Shown here piece after piece: positions 5,228 to 11,555 of a DNA stretch of 11,880 bases. The position numbers and the translations under genes were made by a program. The DNA is from Thaumarchaeota archaeon S13 (lineage in GTDB: Archaea; Thermoproteota; Nitrososphaeria; Nitrososphaerales; Nitrosopumilaceae): NCBI GenBank assembly GCA_003724275.1, contig RHFA01000087.1:1-11880 (forward strand). Reading direction: 5' to 3'. How positions within the stretch are numbered: the stretch's first letter is position 1; the number at the start of each line of letters is the position of its first letter. Below the pieces are notes generated by a model, which was given only the letters and a program-made list of their open reading frames with translations, did no database searches and had not been told where the DNA came from.

Positions 5228-5235
5228 TGGGAACT

Positions 5236-5775
5236 TTAGGATACTATTGGCCCAAACTCGAGGGCCTCGAGGCGCTCGCCTCCGGCGACCATCGAGCTCG
5301 CGCTGTGCGAGGCCTCTGCCCTCACGGTCCACTCGACGCCTCCGGAGGCCAGGGCCTCCCAAAACTCGGGATCGGCGCCCGTGTTGCGTATGGAGAACGA
5401 GTCGGCGAGCGTCGCAGACCCCCCTCCGATCAGCGTGACAAAGTTCGACGCGGCCACAAAGCCCTCTGGCCTCTCGCCGATAATCCCCGCGTGGACGCGC
5501 CTCCCGTCGGCCATGACCGAGTAGCTCAGGTACTGGAGGAGGACCGTCTCCTCGCCGCGGTTCTCGGCGGCAAAGGCGATCTCGACGGGCATGGCCCGCG
5601 ACGAGGGGACGCCCGGCGCTATGGACTCTAGCGTGATCTCGAGGCTGCCCTGCTGCGGGGCCGCCGGGGCCGCGGGGATTCCCTGCGGGGCCTCCTGCTG
5701 GCCATAGAGGGCCACGGCGGCGACGGCGGCGACGAGGCCGATGACGGCGGCGGCCACGAGTATCTTGGCGCTCAC
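5236..5775 (-). CDS. Membrane-anchored extracellular protein, LEA14/WHy-like domain
   Basis: 179 residues: an uncleaved signal anchor or signal peptide at about 4-24, an Ala/Pro/Gln linker at 25-42, then one beta-rich domain at 44-175. The domain starts SLEITLESIAP, has a mid strand MPVEIAFAAENRGEETVLLQYLSYS-like pattern ending in a Tyr-rich strand, and resembles the LEA14/WHy fold (v-x-f-x-x-x-N-x-x-x-x-v-x-l-x-x-i-x-y), an Ig-like domain common on thaumarchaeal surfaces. That assignment is by pattern only. No lipobox cysteine. The GTG at 5773-5775 fits a TATA box at 5797-5805. It lies 69 bases downstream of the secreted protease on the same strand but with its own promoter. A role on the outer face of the membrane is an inference. 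Confidence 0.8.
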   Translation of the reverse strand: MSAKILVAAAVIGLVAAVAAVALYGQQEAPQGIPAAPAAPQQGSLEITLESIAPGVPSSRAMPVEIAFAAENRGEETVLLQYLSYSVMADGRRVHAGIIGERPEGFVAASNFVTLIGGGSATLADSFSIRNTGADPEFWEALASGGVEWTVRAEASHSASSMVAGGERLEALEFGPIVS

Positions 5776-5796
5776 GGGGGCGCGGGGATGGATCTT

Positions 5797-5805
5797 ACAT
5801 AAATG
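5797..5805 (-). promoter_or_regulatory. TATA box for the LEA14-like gene
   Basis: ATTTATGTA on the - strand, centred 26 bases before the GTG at 5775. Confidence 0.6.
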
Positions 5806-5844
5806 TCATGGGTCGGCCGGCGCGCACGGGGGCCGCGCGCGCGG

Positions 5845-7260
5845 CTATGGTATGCCCAGGTCCCTCTTGATGTTCTCCCACGTCGAGAACACGCCATACG
5901 CGCCGGTCTCGCCGTAGCCGTGCAGGCGGGGCCAGGGGACGACCTGGCCGTCATGGTCCAGGATGTACGTCTGTATGGTCCCGGCGTGGATGCCAAGTAG
6001 CGCATGCCCGCCGTCGTCGCCCACGTGCGTTATTGGGGCCCCGCTGTCCCCGCGCTCGGCCTGGTACGCCGCGATGGCCTGGCGCGTGATGACCCTGTCG
6101 TGGCCGTCAACGTGCCCCCTTATGGAGACGTTGTCGCCCACGATGGCCCCCCTGTCCCGCGTCATTGCCCCGATGATCTCGGCGTCCTGCCCGATCAGTG
6201 CCCGCACGCCGCCGTATGCAGAGACGGCGATCGTCGCAGCTCCGTCCTGTATCTCGCCCACGGCGGGGGCAATGCCCGTCCCGTCCAGGCTAATGACGGC
6301 CGCGTCAGAGGACACTGCGGTGTGCGATATGATGTCCGTGGTCGCAATGACCTCAGAGGTGACGGGCGTGAGCATTCCAGAGCCGCGCAGCGTCAGGCTC
6401 GCCGGCGAGCCGGCTCCCCCCGCAATGGCGTCGATGACGTGGGACGAGACGAGCATGGCCGGCGAGCCGTCGGCAAGGCCCACGACGATGCCCGTGGTTC
6501 CTGCCGTGGGCCCGTGGCCCCCGGCGCCGGCCGGCGGGTCGGGGAGCGTCACGGCAAGCTCCATTCCCCCGCGTATCGGGATCGCAGTCGCGGCGGCGCG
6601 CGGCGTCGCGGCCGGCGCCGGGCCTGGCGCGTCGGCGGCCCTGGCGGGATGCGGCGCCTGCGCCCGCTCTGGGACGGGATCCGGCGCGGCAGGCTTTGCC
6701 GCGAGCGCCCCGGCGGCGCCGTCCGGGACGCCGCGATCCAGGCCCGCCACGCTAGCGCCGCTTTGGCGCAGCTTTTCGGCATATACCTCGCAGGCTGCCT
6801 TGCGCTGCGGCTGCGGCTCTGGCACGCAGTTGGAGAGATAGTACTGCTTCCACGACTCGACGCGAACCCACGTCGAGTCGGGCGTGAACGTCCCGTAGAC
6901 TATCTCGATGCCGACATCGGGGTGTTCGGTGCCAAGCGCCACGAGGAGCTCCTCCTCGTCATAATCTATGCCCGCCAGCAGGGCCATCACGTGCATCATC
7001 ACGACTACCTCCATGTTCTCCTCGTCCACGTATGACATCACGATCGGATAGTCCGGCGCCGAATAGTCGCCTGCGACGTGCGCATGCATGATCTCTGTCA
7101 CGCCGGCGTGGGCCTCGAGCGTGGCGGCGCGCAGTTCGGCCTCGTCGGGGTCCGTGGCGGCGTCACGGTGGGCGCCGCCTGCGTCCTGCGCTAGCGCGGC
7201 GGCCGGCGCGCAGAGCGCCGCGGCCACGGCCATGGCGATGAGTGCAGTGCCCGGCAGCAT
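5845..7260 (-). CDS. Secreted trypsin-like serine protease with an extra N-terminal domain
   Basis: 471 residues. Sec signal peptide 1-24 ending ALA-QD, then a domain at about 25-175 with two cysteines (C145, C157) that I do not recognise, an Ala/Pro-rich linker (about 176-228), and a chymotrypsin-fold domain to the end. Catalytic triad candidates occur in the right order: H274 (LVSSHVIDA), D319 (SSDAAVISL) and S406 (RGDSGAPI), followed by LLGIHAG as in trypsin-like enzymes. There is no C-terminal membrane helix, so the product is probably released or retained by its N-terminal domain. The ATG fits a TATA box at 7284-7290. Large frames on the opposite strand are shadows of this gene. The protease class is likely; substrate and activity are unknown. 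Confidence 0.87.
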   Translation of the reverse strand: MLPGTALIAMAVAAALCAPAAALAQDAGGAHRDAATDPDEAELRAATLEAHAGVTEIMHAHVAGDYSAPDYPIVMSYVDEENMEVVVMMHVMALLAGIDYDEEELLVALGTEHPDVGIEIVYGTFTPDSTWVRVESWKQYYLSNCVPEPQPQRKAACEVYAEKLRQSGASVAGLDRGVPDGAAGALAAKPAAPDPVPERAQAPHPARAADAPGPAPAATPRAAATAIPIRGGMELAVTLPDPPAGAGGHGPTAGTTGIVVGLADGSPAMLVSSHVIDAIAGGAGSPASLTLRGSGMLTPVTSEVIATTDIISHTAVSSDAAVISLDGTGIAPAVGEIQDGAATIAVSAYGGVRALIGQDAEIIGAMTRDRGAIVGDNVSIRGHVDGHDRVITRQAIAAYQAERGDSGAPITHVGDDGGHALLGIHAGTIQTYILDHDGQVVPWPRLHGYGETGAYGVFSTWENIKRDLGIP

Positions 7261-7283
7261 GAAAGGCGTGCCGGGCGGGGCGG

Positions 7284-7290
7284 ATTTAAG
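7284..7290 (-). promoter_or_regulatory. TATA box for the secreted protease gene
   Basis: CTTAAAT on the - strand, centred 27 bases before the ATG at 7260. Confidence 0.6.
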
Positions 7291-7314
7291 GGTTGCAGGG
7301 CAGGGCGCCGGCCC

Positions 7315-7923
7315 CTAGCCTATCTCGCCAAACCCGCGCATCCCCTTCCATATGTACCACGTCGCGACCGACCTGTACGGGCGCCACGGCTCGGCGCGCC
7401 GGCGCAGCTCGGCCGGGGCCGGCAGGTCGCGCATGGAAAAGAGGTCCCTCACCCCGGCGCGCAGGCCATAGTCGCCGACGGGGAGCACGTCGGGGCGGCC
7501 AAGCGCGAACATTAGGTACATCTCGGCGGTCCAGCGCCCGATGCCGCGCACGCGCGAGAGTCGCTCGACGACTGCCTCGTCGTCCATGCGGGAGAGCGCG
7601 TCGAGGCGCAGCGCGCCGCAGGCTATGTCGCGCGAGATGCCGCGTATGTACGACGCCTTCATCGAGGAGAGGCCCACGCGCCGGAGGGCCGCGGTGCGCG
7701 TGGCGGCGACCGCCTCGGGCCGCGGAAAGCGGGGGCCGTACATTGCCCGAAAGCGCGCGAGTATGGGCCGCGCCGCCGAGCCGGCGAGCTGCTGGTTTAC
7801 GATCGCTCCGACTAGGCACTCGTAGCGGTTTCGCACGCGCCGCAGTCCGTACTCGCCCACCCTGTCAATGACGGGACGCAGGCGCGCGTCGCGCCGCAGG
7901 TGGCGCACGGCGGCGTCGCTCAA
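7315..7923 (-). CDS. alkA: DNA-3-methyladenine glycosylase, AlkA / HhH-GPD family
   Basis: 202 residues. Base-excision repair enzyme that removes alkylated purines. Seen: IVNQQLAG (41-48, the family's LSQQ-like helix), the helix-hairpin-helix with LSRVRGIGRWTAEMY (122-136), and the catalytic aspartate D151 in PVGDYGL (148-154). The end has WRPYRSVATWYIW (180-192), typical of AlkA. It lacks the N-terminal AlkA domain of the E. coli protein, as do many archaeal members. The TTG at 7921-7923 is chosen because it overlaps the TGA of the upstream kinase (TTGA), the coupling seen elsewhere in this operon, and it is 1-2 residues before the first helix. Last gene of the thpR-cca-kinase-alkA operon. 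Confidence 0.92.
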   Translation of the reverse strand: MSDAAVRHLRRDARLRPVIDRVGEYGLRRVRNRYECLVGAIVNQQLAGSAARPILARFRAMYGPRFPRPEAVAATRTAALRRVGLSSMKASYIRGISRDIACGALRLDALSRMDDEAVVERLSRVRGIGRWTAEMYLMFALGRPDVLPVGDYGLRAGVRDLFSMRDLPAPAELRRRAEPWRPYRSVATWYIWKGMRGFGEIG

Positions 7924-8693
7924 AGGCCCATTCCCCCAAGTAGGCCCGCAAATGACGCGTCGGACATGGACGACTTGTATGCGCGCAGGAGGTCGACGGC
8001 CTCCCCGCGGCCGGGAAGGCTGCACGCGCGCCTGACGGGCCCTGAGAGCGACGCGCCGACGAGGAGGGCCTGCGCGGCGGACGTCACGTTGGAGACGCGC
8101 CTGGACGTCGATGCGCTCTCAAAGTCGACGATGGTGATGCCATGGCCTCCGCCGACCATGACGTGGCGCGAGGGCGAGGAGAGCTCGCCGTGGTCAATGC
8201 CCGCAATGTCAAGGGCGCGGCACGACTCTAGCGTGCGCCTGACCACGGCGCGCACGGCGCGCGCGCCGCGCGCCGCCGGTGACGAGAGCCACTCGCCTAT
8301 CGTCACGCCGGCGGCGCGCTCCATGACAAGCGCGTTGCGCGAGCGCGCAAGGAGGCGCGGGCCGGCGCCGGCGGCGTTGGCCAGCGCGAGAAGGCGCGCC
8401 TCGGCGAGCATTGTGCGGCGCGGCGAGTCCGTGCGGCGGACCTTTAGCGCGACGTCGCGGCGGCGCCAGCGCGCGGCGAGCACGACGCTGGCGTACCCCT
8501 TGCCGAGCACGCGCGCGCCGCCCAGGACGACAGGGCCCTCAAGGGACACGCCAGTGACGCCGAGCGCGCGCAGGGCCGCGGCGCGCGCGGCGAGCTGGCG
8601 CGGCGTCGCGCGCGGGTACCCCAGCACGTGGGCGAACGGCCCGGAGGCCACCCTATCGACGGCCACCGAGCGCCCTTGCGTCAGTCGAGACAA
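7920..8693 (-). CDS. RIO/Bud32-like protein kinase with an altered catalytic loop
   Basis: 257 residues from the TTG at 8693. An N-terminal stretch of about 60 residues precedes the kinase core: LGKGYASVVLA (63-73, glycine loop), K84 in VALKVRR, E98 in MLAEARLL, hinge VMERAAG (123-129), catalytic loop IDHGELSSPSRHV (166-178), and IVDFES (188-193) for metal binding. In a normal loop (HGDLxxxN) the Asp is the catalytic base and the Asn binds metal; here they are Glu170 and Ser175. The protein may be a slow, altered or dead kinase. The start is uncertain: a GTG at 8666 would give 248 residues. Both overlap the end of cca (41 or 14 bases), so translation is coupled. Partner unknown; its place between cca and alkA suggests an RNA- or DNA-related role. 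Confidence 0.82.
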   Translation of the reverse strand: MSRLTQGRSVAVDRVASGPFAHVLGYPRATPRQLAARAAALRALGVTGVSLEGPVVLGGARVLGKGYASVVLAARWRRRDVALKVRRTDSPRRTMLAEARLLALANAAGAGPRLLARSRNALVMERAAGVTIGEWLSSPAARGARAVRAVVRRTLESCRALDIAGIDHGELSSPSRHVMVGGGHGITIVDFESASTSRRVSNVTSAAQALLVGASLSGPVRRACSLPGRGEAVDLLRAYKSSMSDASFAGLLGGMGL

Positions 8694-9990
8694 GATCGGA
8701 TATGGCCCCCACGAGGAGGCGGTCAGAGGCACGCACGCCGGCGCGGACCGCAAAGCCGGCCCTGACGTCGCGCCTGAGGCCGGCGGGCACGCCCGAGGCG
8801 GCCAGGCGGCGCGAGAGCGCGTCGCGCAGGAGGGCAGTCGCCGTGACATGCTCGCGCCTGCGCACGGCGCGCAGGCGCGAGTCCTGCCCGACCCAGACGA
8901 GCGGCGAGCGGCGAGCGTTGGCCTCCGCAAAGCGCGCCGCATTGGCCGCGTCAAAGTGGTCCGGGCCCGTCCCGACTGACCAGCGCGGCGCCGAGGTCGA
9001 CTCGAGGACAAAGGCAAGCGTGACGCGCGGGCGCGCGCCGGCCGGCTCGCTGACGTGCGCGCCGTGGCGCATGACGCCAAACCCGCCCTCGCCGAGGCGC
9101 GCGGCGAGTGCGGAGGCGGCGCTCTTTGCCTGGCCCCATATCGTCTCGGGCGGCCGCGCCCTGGCGAAAAAGCGCACCGTCACCGTCGAGCGCAGCATGC
9201 CTGCGTCGGGCCGCGCCCTTGCCGGCGAGAGGGGCATGCTGCCGGACTCGACGGCGCGGCAGAGCATGACGAGCCGGCCAATGTTGGCCGGCGAGACGGC
9301 CAGCGCGAGGTTTCTTGCGGGATCCACGGGATCCATTATCGCCAGCGGCGTCGACTGGGGGCCGTCGGCGCTGCCAATGACGTCGCCGCGCCGCGCCCTG
9401 GCCAGCGCGCGCACCGCCGCCTCGAGCGACCCGTGGTGCGCCACGAGGACCTCGCACGCGTACCCGCTAAAGGCCTCGCGCGCGAGCTCGGCGCCGTAGA
9501 GCCCGTTGGACTGGAGGAGGCGCTTTAGCACGCGCACGTCATCGCGCATCTGCGGCGTGAGCGCCCTGGACATGTGCTCGGTGTGAAAGCGCGAGCGGTC
9601 CGCGGCGCTTCTCCACTCTCCCCTGCGCACGCCATAGCACGGTACCACGTTGACCCTTGTGCCCCTGATCTCCGCCTCTACGTACGGGTGCGAGGCGTAT
9701 CGCACATAGGGCCGGTGCGCGCGCATCGAGGCAAACCCTATCCGCCGCGACTCGGACTCGAGGCGGGCCTCGCTGACGGACACGTCAAAGACTACAAAGA
9801 CGTCAATGTCCGCGCCGGCAAGCCACGTCCCCTTTGCGTAAGAGCCGCCGAGCTCGGCGCCGGCAATGTGCTCGCGGCCGGATATCTCGCGGCCCACGAG
9901 GGCCAGGGCCTCGGCGGCCGCGGACTCTTTTGCCCTGCGCTCGGCGGCCGTCGGCGCGACGCGCGCCCTGGCCGCGCGGATTCCCCTCAT
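8653..9990 (-). CDS. cca: CCA tRNA nucleotidyltransferase, archaeal class I
   Basis: 445 residues, the usual length. Adds CCA to tRNA 3' ends from CTP and ATP without a template. Seen: nucleotidyltransferase signature GGSYAKGTWLAGADIDVFV (48-66) with metal ligands D61 and D63, then VNVVPCYGV (113-121), WRSAADRSRFHTEHM after it, and the middle SGYACEVLVAHHGSLEAAV palm-to-neck segment typical of archaeal CCA enzymes. The third carboxylate expected in the VxVVPCY strand is Asn114 here (codon AAC). The ATG at 9988-9990 overlaps the TGA of thpR (ATGA), so it is translated by coupling in the operon. The tRNA-Thr gene at 477-550 lacks an encoded CCA and would need this enzyme. Confidence 0.95.
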   Translation of the reverse strand: MRGIRAARARVAPTAAERRAKESAAAEALALVGREISGREHIAGAELGGSYAKGTWLAGADIDVFVVFDVSVSEARLESESRRIGFASMRAHRPYVRYASHPYVEAEIRGTRVNVVPCYGVRRGEWRSAADRSRFHTEHMSRALTPQMRDDVRVLKRLLQSNGLYGAELAREAFSGYACEVLVAHHGSLEAAVRALARARRGDVIGSADGPQSTPLAIMDPVDPARNLALAVSPANIGRLVMLCRAVESGSMPLSPARARPDAGMLRSTVTVRFFARARPPETIWGQAKSAASALAARLGEGGFGVMRHGAHVSEPAGARPRVTLAFVLESTSAPRWSVGTGPDHFDAANAARFAEANARRSPLVWVGQDSRLRAVRRREHVTATALLRDALSRRLAASGVPAGLRRDVRAGFAVRAGVRASDRLLVGAISDLVSTDARALGGRR

Positions 9991-10508
9991 GGCGAGGCCT
10001 CCACCGTCCGCAGGGCCGTGTGGACGTGGCGCGCGCCGTCCGGGTCGCTGCGCTTCAGCGAGAACGACGTGACGCGCTGCACGCCAAACTCCGTGTCGCG
10101 ATGCGCCCTGATCACGCCGAGCGGCGGCGCCTGCCCGCTTTTAACCCTAGAGACCGTCACGTGCGGGACGAGGCGCGCGGGCGCCTCGAGGCCCAGGGCC
10201 GCGGCGACGAGGCGCGCGAGTCCGGCGGCCTCCCCGGCGCCGCCGCGTATCCCCGCCCACACGACGCGCGCGCGCCGCGGCGAGGGAAACGCGCCGAGGC
10301 CGGCGACCTGCGCGTCAAACGCGCCAAATCGCACCCCCGCCAGCGCGTCCGCCGCGGCGGCCGCGGCCTGCGCGTCGATCTCGCCGAGGAACGCGAGCGT
10401 GACGTGGTCCTGCCGCGGGCCGCGCGGCGCGCCGAGCTCGGTGCGGACGGACTCGAGCGCCGAGGCGGTGCGCGCGTCGGTGATGTCGATTCCGACAAAT
10501 GCGCGCAT
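9987..10508 (-). CDS. thpR: RNA 2',3'-cyclic phosphodiesterase / 2'-5' RNA ligase
   Basis: 173 residues, typical of the LigT/ThpR 2H family. These enzymes open 2',3'-cyclic phosphates on RNA and can join tRNA halves with a 2'-5' bond in vitro. Seen: two HxTx motifs, HVTL at 35-38 (DHVTLAFLG) and HVTV at 116-119 (PHVTVSRVK), an MRAFVGID start, and the FSLKRS strand near 149-154. First gene of the four-gene operon. The ATG at 10506-10508 has a TATA-like box at 10534-10541. The next gene begins within its stop codon (ATGA). Confidence 0.93.
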   Translation of the reverse strand: MRAFVGIDITDARTASALESVRTELGAPRGPRQDHVTLAFLGEIDAQAAAAAADALAGVRFGAFDAQVAGLGAFPSPRRARVVWAGIRGGAGEAAGLARLVAAALGLEAPARLVPHVTVSRVKSGQAPPLGVIRAHRDTEFGVQRVTSFSLKRSDPDGARHVHTALRTVEASP

Positions 10509-10533
10509 TTGCGCGGCCGGCGCGGGGCGTCGG

Positions 10534-10541
10534 CCTTAATG
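10534..10541 (-). promoter_or_regulatory. TATA box for the thpR-cca-kinase-alkA operon
   Basis: CATTAAGG on the - strand, about 30 bases before the thpR ATG. No similar box precedes the three downstream genes, which start inside or at the end of the gene before. Confidence 0.55.
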
Positions 10542-10648
10542 TGTTGCGCGGCCGGCGCGCCGGCCCCCGCGCGCTCCAGGCCTCCTGCGCGCGGGCGGGG
10601 CCTGGCGGGGCTAGCTCCGGCGGCGCGCGCCTGCGCGGGGCTGAAACT

Positions 10649-10656
10649 GTTATATC
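10649..10656 (+). promoter_or_regulatory. TATA box for the CPxC / membrane protein pair
   Basis: gttatatc, about 29 bases before the ATG at 10682. It is the promoter nearest to both genes of the pair. Confidence 0.65.
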
Positions 10657-10681
10657 GAGCCTGCAGGGGTGGCGCGCGACG

Positions 10682-10861
10682 ATGCCGGACAAAAAGGACG
10701 AGGAGGCCCACAGGCCGCTCGTGTGCCCCACGTGCGCCAGGCCCTTTGAGGACGAGCACGACGTGGCCAACGACGACTTTGGAATCGACGATGACGACTT
10801 TTACGAGACTGACGGCCATGGGGGGCGTTGGGTAAAGCTGGGCGGGCTGGTGCTAGAGTAG
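10682..10861 (+). CDS. Small acidic protein with one CPxC motif
   Basis: 59 residues, 17 of them Asp or Glu, with CPTC at 15-18 (LVCPTCARPF), an acidic middle (DDDDF at 36-40), and a C-terminal VKLGGLVLE. A single CxxC could be half a zinc site, completed by a second subunit or by H26/H46, or a redox pair. The ATG fits the TATA box at 10649-10656; a longer reading from 10499 would start in GC-rich DNA before that box. The stop is 1 base before the next ATG, so the two genes are co-transcribed. Not recognised beyond this. Confidence 0.8.
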   Translation: MPDKKDEEAHRPLVCPTCARPFEDEHDVANDDFGIDDDDFYETDGHGGRWVKLGGLVLE

Positions 10862-10862
10862 C

Positions 10863-11486
10863 ATGCCAGGATTTCCAAAGAGCGGCAGGCAGGAACGGCG
10901 CCTGAATCTGGGGCGGGTTCATGATGAGCTGTGGAGACAGATCGGGCTGCAAAGCACGTCACTAGAGGGCATAAAGGAGAAGGCTCGGGGAATTTTGAGA
11001 ATCAGCGTCCTAATCCTTGGGTTGATGATCGCCGGGCTCGGAAACCTCGTGTGGCTTGTCTATGGGGGCGGGCCGGGCCAGGCAGGCGCGTTTACTGCCC
11101 TTCCCGAGTGGGCCATAATGATAGGCGTGGGGTATGGTGTAGTCGGCCTGTTTGCGATTGCGCACGCAATAGATCGCTCGATGAACGCGCTAGGCGCCGC
11201 AGGCGTGCACCACCCAGTGGTCAGGCACGACTTTGAGACGAACGGCAGGTTTGACCCGCGCAAGGTCAGAAGGCTCGCCTCGTCCCCTGATGATGAGTTT
11301 TACATGGGCGCCATCAAGTCGTGCGTGCAGACGCTGCGCAGCCGCCAGCAGGAGGCGCGCCGGATAGCGGGCGAGACGGGCCGCGCGCAGAGGCTCCTGC
11401 GCCATGGCCTTCTGTCCGCCTCGCTAGGCGTGCTCTACTCGTTCACGCTCGTGGGCATGACGCGCCTCTTTTCGGCCCTCGCATAG
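10863..11486 (+). CDS. Three-helix membrane protein of unknown function
   Basis: 207 residues: a basic, soluble N-terminus (1-40), helix 1 at about 46-68, a Gly-rich loop (GGGPGQAG), helix 2 at about 83-103, a soluble middle of about 75 residues (RSMNALGAAG to AGETGRAQ) and helix 3 at about 181-203. The arrangement (two close helices then a soluble region) recalls many small membrane families, but no catalytic motif is visible and I do not recognise it. It starts 1 base after the stop of the acidic CPxC gene. The coding DNA around 10920-11040 is only about 52-55% G+C, clearly below its neighbours. The stop is TAG at 11484-11486. Confidence 0.82.
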   Translation: MPGFPKSGRQERRLNLGRVHDELWRQIGLQSTSLEGIKEKARGILRISVLILGLMIAGLGNLVWLVYGGGPGQAGAFTALPEWAIMIGVGYGVVGLFAIAHAIDRSMNALGAAGVHHPVVRHDFETNGRFDPRKVRRLASSPDDEFYMGAIKSCVQTLRSRQQEARRIAGETGRAQRLLRHGLLSASLGVLYSFTLVGMTRLFSALA

Positions 11487-11525
11487 TGCCCTTTTGGGCG
11501 CGGCGGCTCGCGTGCCGGCAAGCTT

Positions 11526-11533
11526 CAATATAC
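11526..11533 (+). promoter_or_regulatory. TATA box for the UPF0200 gene
   Basis: caatatac, centred about 27 bases before the TTG at 11556, in the 69-base gap after the membrane protein gene. Confidence 0.6.
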
Positions 11534-11555
11534 GGGCCGGCGCGGCGGCGCGGCG

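Noticed and set aside
5227..5631. A + strand frame starting ATG next to the AT-rich island
   Set aside because: The nearest TATA-like element is only about 10 bases upstream, and the frame lies opposite the LEA14-like gene.
5963..7035. Long open frames (292 and 343 codons) on the + strand
   Set aside because: They lie opposite the secreted protease, whose signal peptide and triad are clear. They have no promoter box and no recognisable motif, and long shadow frames are expected in GC-rich DNA.
7900..8979. A 359-codon + strand frame across kinase and cca
   Set aside because: Low-complexity Arg/Ala/Ser translation opposite two recognisable genes, with no TATA box at its start.
10497..10510. 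Palindrome AAATGCGCGCATTT over the thpR start codon
   Set aside because: It arises from the codons for Met-Arg-Ala-Phe plus three upstream bases. There is no second copy or other sign of an operator.
9574..10835. Two + strand frames of more than 300 codons opposite cca and thpR
   Set aside because: They are shadows: the - strand carries complete cca and thpR motifs. The longer of the two also runs over the promoter region at 10534-10656.
11488..11499. GCCCTTTTGGGC hairpin after the membrane protein gene, a possible terminator
   Set aside because: The stem is only four base pairs with no following T-run, and a similar CCCTTTTGGG occurs at 3212-3221 inside a promoter-to-start interval, so it is weak evidence.
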